DNA of 64,000 bases, from positions 8,424,686 to 8,488,685 of the forward strand of contig CAKAKS010000013.1 in NCBI GenBank assembly GCA_916700875.1, given 5' to 3'. Position 1 is the stretch's first letter, and every line of letters begins with the position of its first letter. This document shows positions 23,401 to 55,100 of this stretch, one piece after another. The translations under genes were made by a program, and so were the position numbers. Under the pieces are notes generated by a model. It was not told where the DNA came from. It did not search any database and worked only from the letters and a program-made list of their open reading frames with translations. Source of the DNA: Sebastes aleutianus. Taxonomy: Eukaryota > Chordata > Actinopteri > Perciformes > Sebastidae.

Positions 23401-26400
23401 TCAGTTACCACAATCAGCCTTTTACTTGTAGCTAGTTTCTTTGTCTTTTATTGTGAAATGAAGCTGTTTTATGAACTCTTCACTAAAACCAAAGGGATCA
23501 AATGTCTGATAAGAATTTTTCCGTTAATGAAGTCGTAAATATTAATGACAGTACAAATAGTGAAACAAATAACACAGACTGTGCGTTTGCTGTTAAGGTG
23601 GTTGTTGTGAGAGTTGCGTTAAATCTGTTTGAGATGGAGACGACAACTTGATAACCACAATGATATTGCAGCACTCAGTGCTATAACACTGGCATTGATG
23701 TTATATGACTCTGGTATACTTTATCACCAAACATCAATGTCTGACAGCTGTTCCCACGAAAATCCTTTACTGGATGCACTAGGGTTGGGAAGATAATGGA
23801 TTCACCTATGTATGGCAAATTGTTTTGTACGATTTTGAAGTTGTTGTTTTTTTAATGTCAGAATCGATATTTTAGCTTCATTTGAGTCTATGTGGAGGTA
23901 GAAGGAAGTTACCGCTTTTATTGTTGTAGTCTGAGTAACTTGATATCATATCCGTTCCGTATCCGTCAACCAAAACAAACTGCAGCGGGCCGAAACTAAA
24001 AACTATAAAACGTTGGAGGGTCAGCGTGGATACGACCTGCACCCTCACATGTTAAATCCAGCGTGGTAAACACTACACATCCAGTAAAGGATGGAAACAC
24101 TTTGGGTTTCACACATTGACAGGAAAAGCAGAGCTACACAGAGCAGAGCTAAAGCTGCATGCTAACTCTGTCTCGGACAGGAAACGTTATGGTATGGCGG
24201 TAACTTGCGGTCGAGCCACAACAGTTGTGCGACGCTACGACTGTAGAGCACACAGATACTGACATTTGTGTTCTCTGCATTGAAACGGCCCCGATGGAGC
24301 TGACCATGGATGGATAAAGAGAACAGAGCTGACGGGAGAGCTAGAGACCACCTTGGAGAAGTTAGAGGAAGTCGACACCTGGGACTACGTCCGCTTTTCA
24401 AAATAAGGGAACTGCATATACAAAATATATATATTGAAATAAGATTGATTGGATTATATTCACCAGAAGTATAAAACATTACATGTCTCTTATAAATTAA
24501 AAAGAAAATACCACTAATCTGTGAGGGAAATGTCTTTATTCTTTTAGTTTTGGGTTGCTGAAAAAAATGTAATAAAATATGTCTGACAATGACTCTAAAA
24601 GTTTACCATTCTAATTTTTTCCTATGTGTAAATAAGTTAACAAATCATAGTAAATTGTAATATTGTATCGCAATACTTGTAGAATCCCAATACTTAAAAG
24701 TCACAATACATATCGAATCGGCACCCAAGTATCGTAACAGTATTGAATCGGTAGATAGGTGTATCGTCCCGGCCCTATGATACACAGCCTGCACCAAACT
24801 GCACTCTGAACACAAACTGTACGTTTACTCACCAACAACCAGCTTAACCGAAGATTTTTTATGCCGTAGTGGAATGTCACATTCATACGTTCCCTGATCA
24901 GAGAGTTGCACTTTGGAGAGTTTCAGTGAAATGTTTCCTCGCTTCAGTTCATCAGTGAACAGTGATGTTCTTCCTCTGTAGGATGGATTTTTTGTTTTGT
25001 AAAGATTCTGACCAGAACGCAACACATGGACAAATCTTGGGTTTAGGTCAGATCTCTTCCACTCCAACGTCTCTGAGGTCACATCCATCACAGGTTCCAG
25101 GTGACATGGCAAAATGACGTCATCGCCAACTCTTGCCACTATTGGCTGAAGTGGACCGATCAACGTGGACTGACCTAGAAAGAAATATATGTTTTATTAA
25201 ACCTCCCAAACTATGTGTACTTGTTACCTTTTGAAAGAAATAGAATATGCCCCAAATACATTTTTTTTATCAAAAGAAAGAGACATTTTTTTTAAATGAG
25301 CATATCTATAAAATGTCCACTACAATGCATTTAAGGTTTTCCCTGCAGTATCTGCTTGTTGCAACTAAATCATGATTAATGTCTATTTTATATACAACCA
25401 AAAACTATATTTGATGTATTTTATGTTTTTATTTATGCAACTCAATCCACTTGGTTAAAGTTGGGGAAAGGTTGTCATCTTGGTCAAAGCGGTTAAGAGA
25501 AGGCAGAGTTGAATCTAAAGCCAGGATGTATATATGTAATTCACGTAATCATGAACCAGGAAGTATAAAGATTTTCACCCAGGAGACTGGTGTTCATGTC
25601 TCGTGTGAAACCAGAATTCAACGTTGACTTATTTGTCACAAACCTAACCAAGTAGTTCCATTGTATAAACCTAAGGAAGTTGTTTCCTGTGAAGACGGAC
25701 GTTTTTTTCTAAAAGATTGTATGCATGTAACGAGAGGAAATTGACATGTGTTGCTGGACATTTGTAGGTAGTCACTTGGTAAGATCTTGCCAGCCTACAT
25801 ATAGATTATTAATATATATGCATACTTTATATCCCCAGAGATCTTTAACAGAAATTTGAGTGCACACTAAGGCCTCAGTTAATCTTATATTTTGATATAT
25901 ATTTGTAATCTACATGAAGTGTATGGTGTGTTACACCATACATAAATTGACTCCTTGTGTTACACATGCCTAGAACATAGAGAATTAAGTTTGTGATAAT
26001 CAACTTTGTGTGCATATCCCTTTCTTTTATGTTGTCTAAAATTAATTTTACTTTGCCAAAAACTTTATCTCAATTATATATATATATATATAAAAAAGAT
26101 TCAAGGCGAGTCCATAGGGAACATGTCAGCCGACCACATTCGAAGGTGCCTGTGAACGCCAAAGACGGCCATTGAGGTGGAAAAACGATTCATGCCGAGG
26201 CGCACCGTGGGATACAAAAAGATCTAAAATACCGAGGTCCAGACAGAACCTGTGACCACTCCATACAGCACAACCTACCCATCAAAAAACATCGGAAGGT
26301 GATATATATATATATAAATACATTTTTAGTAGTGAAAGATTTTGATGAGCAGACTAATAAACACATTTGTAGTTAATTCATAAATAAGGTCAGTTTAAGA

Positions 26401-28091
26401 ACTTGATAGTTGATGTTAGATGACTGAATAATTAAGAAATAGGTTCAAAACCTAAATAAGATAAAACCTGAATTTAGAATATGAAACTGTTTCTCAATCT
26501 TCCCCGGTGCTTCTTAAACTTGCTGCTGCTGAATGATGCATTAATACCAAAACTACATTTCATTGATAGGCAAACATCAGATTCAATCAGAGACATACAT
26601 CAGTCCCTGAATTGACCTGGTCACATTTAATTATTTTCTATTCATAAATGTTCATAGTTGTATTCACAGTCTTCCTTCAATTATCCTTTAATCATTTTAT
26701 TACTTCTCACTTGTTTTATCATTTATTTTAATTATATTCTGTTAGTAGTTTAGTCATGTAGTTCGTCAAATAAACATTTAATTTTATAAAGAGCTTGGTT
26801 ATTTGATTTGTAAAACAACTCGGATAGCTGTTTACTATGCCCAAGAACTCCGTAGCAGCCCTGAGATTATGAGACTCAATTTGAATTTGAAGTTTTCCAA
26901 TTTTTTGTTTTCCAAAATTGGGTTGCGTCCTAAATTTAATAATTTAATTGAATATAAGGTTGAATTCTGATAGTAAACTAACTGTGTGTGATATCTGAAG
27001 CTGAGTTTCATCACTCTCCTTCACCTTTTACAACAATTCAGGGGTTTATGAGTCATCATTTTGATTTATTAAATATAGATCCATACTTTGATATGAATTA
27101 ATGATTGATTATTAATCCGCTCTAAACAATATTTCTGCAAAGCAAATGTACACCGTAAGATAACCTGCTATGATAATCAGCTTAGGACTGCATTTGTTTG
27201 AGTTACCTCTACAAGAGTGTGTTAGGAGCAGATAGAAAACCAAAACACTGAGGACTCTCAGCGGAGACTGAAGGGACAGTCCGTCGGGCTGGTGAAGCAT
27301 CCTGCAGCTCTGAAAATGAATCAGTGATATACAGTGTATTAAAATCCTGATTATTATCCTGACTTTTAGTACAGAAAAGAAGAAGAAATGTATCAAATCA
27401 AGTAAGTGCTCCATTAACTCTCTTAGATCCACAATAGACCTGTTTTAGTCTTCTTTAGGAGGGTCCAGGGGGTCTTTAGGGGGAGATAGCAGGTCAACAG
27501 TAGATGTCACAAAGAAGTGGTGAACATCATCTGAAAGCTGGAACCTGAAGATTAATTTGTGTCAAGTTGTTCTAGCCATAAATAAGAAATAAACATGAAT
27601 CAATAAATGTATTGATTTTAAAATGAATCAATGAAGTGTAGTTCATAAGTTGTTGCAGAAAATGTTTGTGTTGATACCATTTGTTAAACGGATTTCAAGC
27701 TAAATTTAACCTTTTTTTACCAGTTAAGAATTACTAAAAATGATCAGTAATCCCTCCAAAATACCACATTAAGACACTAAGACCTTGAGGAACACCAGAG
27801 AAAAAGTCATGCTGGGATTTGGGATCAAAAACTTTTGACATTTTGAGATTTCTGCAAGAATTGCATTTTTCGGTGATTGGATGTCCTCGGGATCGTGGAT
27901 CTCAGGGGTTAAACAAGAAAAGTTGTTGTTTTGTAATTGATACGACTTGGCTGATTTAAAAATGCAATTTTGAATCAATCAAAGAAATAAGTATTATTAG
28001 TATTTGTGTATGTATCTGTATGTAAATGTGTATTTATGTAAAGTTTGCTAGTTTTTGTGTTACCCATCTATTTGGTACGTTGTAGTCCATG

Positions 28092-28166
<75 letters not shown>

Positions 28167-28534
28167 CACGCACACACACACACACACACACATACACACG
28201 CACACACCAAATTTACAATTATTCATTGTGAATATGTTGATATTAAATCATACTTTTGTCAACACAGACAGTACGTCTACTATAACATATATGTGTGATT
28301 TGATGCTGCTGGATTTACAATTACCCGGCAATTGAAATACATTTTACACACGGATACAACATTTCCACCGACACAAAGACTATAAAATAAACTTTATTTC
28401 TCTTTTATAAACTACATTTATTGTCTAAAGGCAGACCAGCTTTTATTCTAGAAAGTGATAATGTCTTTTAAAATAGAAGTTGAAACATGTAGAACAGGTA
28501 GAAATACATTAAGAAGACGACGTACCAGTTTCAT
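13613..28534 (-). CDS. M1: butyrophilin-like receptor with coiled coil and lamin tail domain
   Basis: Spliced - strand gene, 21 coding exons, 934 aa. The start is ATG AAA CTG in exon 28526-28534, in frame with exon 27207-27309. Order: signal peptide (1-37), IgV (38-151), IgV (152-265), butyrophilin-type IgC (266-361), membrane segment (about 372-397), basic linker (405-464), charged coiled coil (about 465-815), Ser-rich hinge, lamin tail domain (about 826-934), stop TAG at 13613-13615. The ectodomain is that of the butyrophilin/MOG family, type I surface proteins that act in T-cell regulation. Their usual cytoplasmic B30.2 domain is absent and a lamin-like tail takes its place. A five-codon upstream ORF overlaps the start codon (ATGA). 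One coil exon present in M2 is destroyed here (20486-20514). Exon detail is in the block entries. The architecture is read directly; function is unknown. Confidence 0.8.
14920..21636 (-). CDS. M1 linker and coiled-coil exon series
   Basis: In gene order: basic linker exon 21461-21636 (KTKRSC start, Lys-rich), then phase-0 coil exons 20909-21001, 20630-20734, 19921-20019, 19655-19750, 18932-18976 (Ser/Arg-rich, LERSRAAPVRSS), 18626-18739, 17871-17987, 16938-16979, 16480-16566, 16127-16219, 14920-14991. Each is a multiple of three and rich in Glu, Lys, Gln and spaced Leu (for example EEISQLKRE, EKEVENLKN), as expected for a long alpha-helical coiled coil. The last five belong to exon types that recur in M2 and M3. 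Most donors are weak (GTTCAT, GTTTAT, GTACAC, GTAAAC), unlike the GTRAGT-type donors of the ectodomain exons. Confidence 0.75.
15400..17700. repeat. Intragenic tandem repeat in M1 (two units)
   Basis: Intron sequence around 15419 (GATATAGTTGAGTCACATCA) recurs at 17175, a spacing of 1756 bases, with long near-identical flanks (15360-16070 versus 17105-17790). Coil exons lie inside each unit, so the repeat duplicates coding exons. Confidence 0.85.
17832..17862. repeat. (GT)n microsatellite beside a coil-exon donor
   Basis: The GT run ends a few bases from the donor of coil exon 17871-17987 (- strand GTACACATACAC). The same arrangement, much longer, is at 42647-42714 in M2. Confidence 0.9.
19788..19851. 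repeat. (AT)n microsatellite in M1
   Basis: TATATA runs interrupted by ACGTATA and ACATATA. A further short AT run is at 20401-20427. Confidence 0.9.
20486..20514 (-). pseudogene. Truncated Ser/Arg coil exon of M1
   Basis: The donor (GTAAGT, 20480-20485) and last 29 bases of an exon remain. It is homologous to M2 exon 47355-47402 (LERTRNTPSRSIIYSL). The acceptor half, equivalent to M2 47384-47582 (about 199 bases), is deleted, joining the remnant directly to TTGAGAGTCTG. No in-frame acceptor is visible, so the exon is probably skipped in M1. Confidence 0.7.
21854..27309 (-). CDS. M1 leader, IgV-IgV-IgC and membrane exons
   Basis: Exons 27207-27309 (leader, LSVLVFYLLLTHSCRG), 24833-25174 (IgV-1), 22758-23099 (IgV-2), 22091-22378 (IgC), 21854-21985 (membrane). 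All are phase 1. Each V exon is 342 bases and shows GDDVILPCHLEP, the core tryptophan in TLEW, SLKLSKV and a final cysteine (TYECDI in V1, RYQCCI in V2). The IgC exon has CRSEGWYPEPEVLWLDG and SFTCRVQQ, the butyrophilin/MOG signature. The membrane exon has VIIGLAVSLAVCIIMFILLL followed by WKWRQ. V2 has a doubled cysteine (QCC) where M2 has KCG. Confidence 0.85.
23780..24777. mobile_element. hAT-like non-autonomous element in M1 intron
   Basis: The element begins TAGGGTTGGGA and ends TCCCGGCCCTA. Its right end carries the fish hAT-type sequence ATCGAATCGGCACCCAAGTA with GGTGTATCGTCCC. Flanking octamers GGATGCAC and TGATACAC match at 6 of 8, as for an aged 8-bp target duplication. The equivalent M2 intron lacks it, so it inserted after M1 and M2 separated. 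No transposase ORF is seen. Confidence 0.6.
25540..25640. repeat. Dispersed repeat, empty-site copy
   Basis: GTAATCATGAACCAGGAAGT through GTGTGAAACCAGAATTCAACGTT also occurs at 29495-29735, where it is split by a MITE. This copy shows the sequence before insertion. Confidence 0.65.
28094..28206. repeat. (CA)n microsatellite
   Basis: Long CA run with a few CG and TA interruptions in M1 intron 1. It produces spurious Thr-His reading frames. Confidence 0.95.
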
Positions 28535-30357
28535 GATGTGTCGGACATTTCTTCAGACTGCAAAGACAACGTCTGTAAATGATTGATAAGCTGTGATCTT
28601 GACACCAGTGTAGTTAACTGCTTTAGATTTAGCTTAAACAAGCAGCAACAAATAAATCACCAATAAATTACAGAGATTGCAATAAGTTGAGATCTGATGT
28701 ACATGTTAGTTAAAGTCTAAAGCTAGAGAAAGTATTAATTATTTTACAGTTAAACTTTAAACACAGTATGGTGATTGGCTCTGCTTTCCTACGCTCAGTT
28801 TTACTTTGAGTGTTTTTATGATCAGCTGAACTTTGAGCCTGTTGATAACTAGTGTTAAATATTACAGCTGCAATTAAGTCCTTCAGGAGTGATAACATTG
28901 TCTTTTCATGTCTTAGTTTATGTCTATAGTTGTTAGGTCTGTTATCTCACTGCAGGGGGCAGAACAGGACTTGTTTCTCAGCTCCAAACAGCTTCATCTA
29001 TAAACCTCAGACTTGACACTCGGTAATGTTAACGCTGACTGTAGCAGCTTTAACAAAAGATTTCTGCCTGCAAAACAAAACATCCAGTTGTCTTTCAGCT
29101 GTTGGTCAAGGTGGTCAGGAACGGACAAAACACCAAAACACAGGAACAGGTATCAAAGAAAAGCAGGAACAGTTCAGGTTCAGGTTCAGAGAGCAAAGAC
29201 ATGTGCATCATTAACAATCTGGCGAGGAGCAGCTGGAGATGGGCTGGTATAAATACTGTGAGGGGTAATTAGGGAATGAGGAACAGGTGAGCAGGTGAAT
29301 GAGAGTCAGGTGGAAAAGTCTGAGGGCATCTGGTGGACAGGTAGAGAATGAAGGGGTCAACAAATTACAATTTACAAATTTACATTTACATTACTATTAT
29401 ATATTTACTTATGTTTATATTTATTTTAACTGCACTATTTCATGCCTCAGATTATCATTTTGCTTTTGGCTTTCAATTTGTGTGTAATTAACGTAATCAT
29501 GAACCAAGGCCTATGGAAAGGAGGCTGGGTCACGGGCAGACATGGGTCTTTGGGTGTCGGCGAGTGCAGACCAGATTTTACTGCACATGTGTTATACCCC
29601 CAAAGATATGACGCGTTGATGACGCGTGACCCAGCCTCCTTTCTATAGGCCTCTTCATGAACCAGGAAGTATAAAGCAGACTGTTGCCCCGGGAACTGGC
29701 GAGTCCCGTGTGAAACCAGAAATTAACGTTTATTTAACTTATTTGTTACGTAACTACCATCCATGAGTAATGTCACTACCAGAGTTCCAGGGTGGTGCCC
29801 CATTTAATATTAATGTTAATTGATAATCTTTATTGATACTAATAATGCTATTATTATTATTAATTAATTTGCTAATAACCAAACCTGTTACTGCCAAATC
29901 CCTGCAATTACAAGCAGGGATTTTAGGGTGGCATGATGGGGTACCACACTGCTGATGGCTCCAGAGAGTCTGGCCCCAGTTTTTGTATCAACATCAGAAA
30001 TAATCCAGCAACCTTTGCACAAGGCACTCTTTAGCGTCAGTATGAAATGCACAAAACACACAAGGCTTTCATCTAGTAGACCGCTGTTTGTGTCCTGTGC
30101 GTCACGTTGCAATCAGCTGTTTGTCCGTGTCCCGTATTCACAACGTTCAGGGTCTTTTTTCTGTACAAACGTAGCAGTTTTAAGCTCAACCATGTAGTTC
30201 TTTTGTGAACCTAACTATAGTGGTTTTATTGCCTAATCTTAAAGTGACGCCAAGGGTAACTATAGTGGTTTTGATGGCAAAAATAAAGTGAGGCCAAGGG
30301 GCGTGACAAAGCAGCGGTACGTGACGAGTTGAGATGAGAACGTGTTGAACAAACTGA
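28535..30357. other. Divergent intergenic region M1/FcRL3
   Basis: The 5' ends of M1 (-) and FcRL3 (+) face each other 1.9 kb apart, so both promoters should lie here. No TATA box is convincing. A dispersed repeat with AATCTGGCGAGGAGCAGCTG and GCATCTGGTGGACAGGTAG occupies about 29040-29360. The nested MITE is at 29507-29654. No gene is seen. Confidence 0.5.
29507..29654. mobile_element. 148-bp MITE with intact 10-bp target duplication
   Basis: Terminal inverted repeats AGGCCTATGGAAAGGAGGCT and the complement of AGCCTCCTTTCTATAGGCCT, both continuing into GGGTCAC. TCATGAACCA lies directly on both sides (29497-29506 and 29655-29664). The paralogous empty site at about 25550 has a single TCATGAACCA. 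A 9-10 bp duplication would fit a Mutator-like element; the family is not identified. Confidence 0.8.
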
Positions 30358-30372
30358 ACAGGAAGAGGAAGC
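30358..30372 (+). promoter_or_regulatory. Purine-rich Ets-type element of FcRL3
   Basis: CAGGAAGAGGAAGCT about 62 bases upstream of the FcRL3 ATG. The core differs from the others by GAAGCT in place of GAAGTT. Motif-based inference. Confidence 0.45.
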
Positions 30373-30433
30373 TCTCATCTACATTAAACTTCAGCTGTAT
30401 TTCAGTCTGATGCTCAGACAGCAACAAGACGAC

Positions 30434-32085
30434 ATGGAGGTTACAGCTCTCTGCTTCAGACTGAGTGAGTACTGAAGTGTCTTTGTTTTAAGTTTTATAT
30501 ATTCCTGTATATGTAAGTATATATAGTGAATGAGTCAATGGGTGATATGTGTGTTTCCTTTGTCTATCCAGTGATGCTCGTATTCATTCTGCTCAGTGCA
30601 CATGTTCAGAACAGAGGTAAGTACTCAGTCAATCCTTCATCAAATCTAAGATTATATCATTAAACTTATTACATTTTCTTTACGTATAGCTGAATCTGAA
30701 CTGGCTTGAGTTCAGTTCTCATTGAGCGGGAATATCAGAGTGTTCAAATTTAAACTGTATCGGCCACATTTGCAGATACATGGTCTTGATATTGTGCTTT
30801 ATAACATAGATCTTTTCAGTAATTCATCTGAGAGAAATCGTTCCTTGTCCGTCTTTCTGTCTCAGATGCAGCTTTCCGTATCGTTCCAATCAGACTGCAG
30901 TTCTTTGAATACGAGTCGGTCCATTTTCACTGCGAGGGTCTCGATGGCTCCACTCAGCTGAGAGGGATCAGGAACGCAGAGGAGTTTATTTCAGCCTGCA
31001 ACGAGAGGACGCTGGTGCTATCCGGCACGATTCTAAGAGCCTATCCAGCAGACGCTGGAGAGTACTGGTGTGAGACTGAAGGAGGAGAGAGGAGCGACGG
31101 TGTCAACATCACCGTCACTGGTAGGATGAAGTTTCTATGAAACGTCTTTACAGGAAATCCCAAAACGTTGTCATCCAAACTCGTCACATACGGCCACTTT
31201 GTCACACCCCCTTGGAATCACTTTGGGAGTAGGCAACGCTGCGCTGGTGTGTTTCATACTGGCGCTAAAGGGTGCCTTATGCAGCGGTATCATACACCGA
31301 TGGCCGTGACAAAGCCTCCGTATTTAACGCGAGAACGGGATGGAAATCTTTGAGATCATCTTCTGAAATTAAACAAAAATGATGTTGAGAGAGAGTTTAA
31401 AGAAAACATTAAACTCTTATCAGTTGAGTAAACACGACAGTTACATAACATTTCATGACCAGCTAAAGAACCTTTGTTTTCCAGCTGGTTCAGTGATCCT
31501 GGAGAGTCCTGTCCTCCCTGTGACGGAGGGAAACGATGTGACTCTGAGCTGCAGGAACAAGACGACTTCCTCCAACCTCACAGCTGATTTCTATAAAGAC
31601 GGCCTCCTCATCAGGAGCAGCTCTACAGGAGAGATGACCATCCACAGCGTCTCTTGGTCTGATGAAGGACTCTACAAGTGTGACATCTCTGGAGCTGGAG
31701 GATCACCAGAGAGCCCGTTAGGTAAGAAAGTCAGTTTGAGGATCAGTTCTCAGTTTGTGTCAGAGTAAAGCTCCAGAAAGCCCTCAGAGACGACCTGTTA
31801 CGTCCTGTTAATACTGTCCTGGTGTTACAGCAGATGTGTCCTGTTGTCTCTGCAGCACTTCACAGAGAGACGTGTCCCTCCTCAGACCACTTCATACATG
31901 TGGTCCTGGTCTTGAGGACTGTGTTCACCATAGTGATGGTGGCTCTGCTGCTGCTGCTGGTGGGACTACTGCATTGTGGGAAACTCAGTCAAGCAGAAAT
32001 AACTGGTCCTCATGTTTACAGGTCAAAGGTCGTTTGGTCATCAAGAAAAGACGTTTTAACATTTAATCTTCTGTCTTTACTTTGA
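30434..32085 (+). CDS. FcRL3: Fc-receptor-like protein with extended or re-spliced tail
   Basis: Five coding exons 30434-30464, 30572-30616, 30866-31120, 31485-31721, 31856-32085, phase 1, 265 aa as read-through. Signal peptide MEVTALCFRL, Ig domain 1 (about 26-110, HCEG and GEYWCE, extra cysteine in FISACN), Ig domain 2 (111-189) almost identical to FcRL2/4, membrane segment with Arg210, then a tail that differs. A 2-base deletion relative to FcRL2/4 (CTCAGTCAAG versus CTCAGAGTCAAG) moves the stop, giving 32 extra residues ending LLSLL. The same deletion creates a phase-1 donor CTCA|GTCAAG, which would join in frame to the old tail exon at 32276-32367. Which form is made cannot be told from DNA. 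Domain 1 and the 5' part diverge from FcRL2/4 while the 3' part matches. Confidence 0.8.
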
Positions 32086-33311
32086 CCTTTGTTCAAGTTG
32101 TCTATAAGGTGTCAGACTTCTCTGTGTTACTTGTTCATACTTGCAGTGGCTGTTAGACTTTCTCACACACAGAAAGGTTAACAACCACAGAGGTACTGAC
32201 TGATGCATGGACTATTTTTAAAAAGCCAGATGACAGTTTTCTCAGTACATGTTGTTGTTCCATGTTTAGTTTTAGACTCTACAGATGCTGCTGATCATTT
32301 GAGCTCCTCAGACACAAACCACATGAGAGAATATATGAATAGAAGAGGTGTTCAAGAGGCTCTGTAGAAACAATAAGATGGTCACAGTTTGATAGGTTTA
32401 GCATTCAGTTCAAAGCAGCTGTTCCTCAGTGCAGCCTCACAGAGCTGCTAGCAGACTGTAGACCAGCGGTTTCCCAACATGGAGGTTGAGACCCCAAAAA
32501 GAGGTCATGAGATGATCTGATTCTGAACTTAAATCTTCTTTCAAAATAAAGTTCACTGAAATTCATTTATATTAAAGATCAGCTTTGGTTGACAAAACAA
32601 CAATTTAGAACGGGGATTATTATTCACAACCTGCAGCTACAATCTTTTACTGTTTTACTTCCTTTATTGTATTAAAGCAACACAAACACAGACTTATTTG
32701 TTTATTTGAATAGAAAACATGTAAATGAAAAAAGATTGTGTGATTTCAGTCAAGAAAACTTTGTCAGCACAACTAATTTTGCAAAACACCAAAGAATGTA
32801 CAGATATCACTCTATGAATATAAAAATGTAGTTGTATCTCACAGGACCAATATGAAAAAGTACATACTTGGAAGTGGATATATTTGGTATAAATGTACAG
32901 CACCTGGAAATGTCTTTATCTTTTTTATCTCTTCATTACAGAACATGGAGTAGGGAATTACATATTATTAGTATTAATTGAATTACAAAAAATACATATA
33001 GAATTTCAAAGATCTGTGGAGATCTAATATAAATATTCAATCCAGTAAACATACAAAATAAAAGTTGCTGAGTTGCATAGCTCATATTTTGTAATTGAGT
33101 TGAATTTATTCCATCCTTTGTTGTTAACAGTTCATTAATGAAGAGTTGATTTTCAGCACTGAGTCATGTTGTTCTGATGTTTAATGTTTACATCACTATT
33201 TACCATTCAGAATGCATTCTGGTGTTACTGATGGTAACGTTTTCTCCTCTTTCCTGTTGTAGTTAAAAGGAGCTAAAAGGTAAGAGAAGCAAAAAAAAGT
33301 GTGACAGATGG
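32086..33311. other. Convergent intergenic region FcRL3/M2
   Basis: Paralogous to 12229-13612 and 58575-59958, with small deletions. It contains the tail exon at 32276-32367 and the probable 3' UTRs. No other gene is seen. Confidence 0.5.
32276..32367 (+). CDS. Possible last tail exon of FcRL3
   Basis: Phase-1 exon after TTTAG, 30 codons to TAG (DSTDAADHLSS form). In FcRL3 the donor CTCA|GTCAAG in the membrane exon has the matching phase, so an alternative transcript ending here is possible. The donor is weak. Confidence 0.4.
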
Positions 33312-54165
<20,854 letters not shown>

Positions 54166-55100
54166 GATATCAGTCACTTCAACGGACTGCACTCTCTCAG
54201 TCTGTAAATCATTTATAGGCTCAACTTATGCTCTTCCCACAAACCTTCAAGGAGCCATTCAGTGTTTCCCCATAAACTGTGCTGTTTTCAGGGTGGAAGA
54301 GCAGTGATTATAAAACTATTAAAACCACATGAATATGAAAGCCTTCATATTTGGCAGATTCATTCATTTATAGAGAATATTATTCTCTCTCTATTAAACT
54401 CTATTCTCACAAATTGAGTTAAAATGAATGTGCAAAGAAAATAACATTTTAGATTTACAAAAGACCTTGATCACCATGACTGTTTCATATCACCAAAGCA
54501 AATCTAAATCTGGTAAAGTCTTAATGAATATATCAACTCCAAACTCAGTTTGGTAGTTGTGTTGACTTAACTTCCCTTTGAGTTTCTTTGTGAATAGCTG
54601 CACTTTGAGCCTGTTGCCAGGCAACTGATCATGGTTATAAAATAATACAACTGCAATCAAAACCGTCGTGAACATCATCCGTCATGTCTGGTTTAATCAT
54701 AAAAATACACCCTTCGGTCTTAGGCTTGGACGTTAACTAAAAAACTGACTGTAGACTGTAAAGATGATTGTAGTAGCTCTTCTCTGATTAGTGCCCGAAA
54801 AAAAAAAGTGTTCAATTGTCTTTCAGCAGCGGGTCGGGGTCGAGGAAGCCATATCAACCACGGTCTAATGCCAAAATGTGAAACACTTCTTATTTAAACA
54901 AATTCAGTTGATGGAAGCTGTCACCTATTCATGCATATCAGTCAATTTGTTCAGTGATATTCTATATTATAGCATTTATAAATAGTGATTTGTGTATTAA
55001 AACTCCGTAAAAACAAAGAACATTGCCAGTAGACAGGCAGTGAAAGGTGTAACATGAGGTTTTCAGCTTGCAGTAGTTAGTAAGTTAATAGTGTGCATCA

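Noticed and set aside
24162..24479. 105-codon frame in the M1 intron
   Set aside because: It falls inside the hAT-like element, has no recognisable domain and is absent from M2.
28045..28335. Thr-His repeat protein
   Set aside because: Translation of a CA microsatellite.
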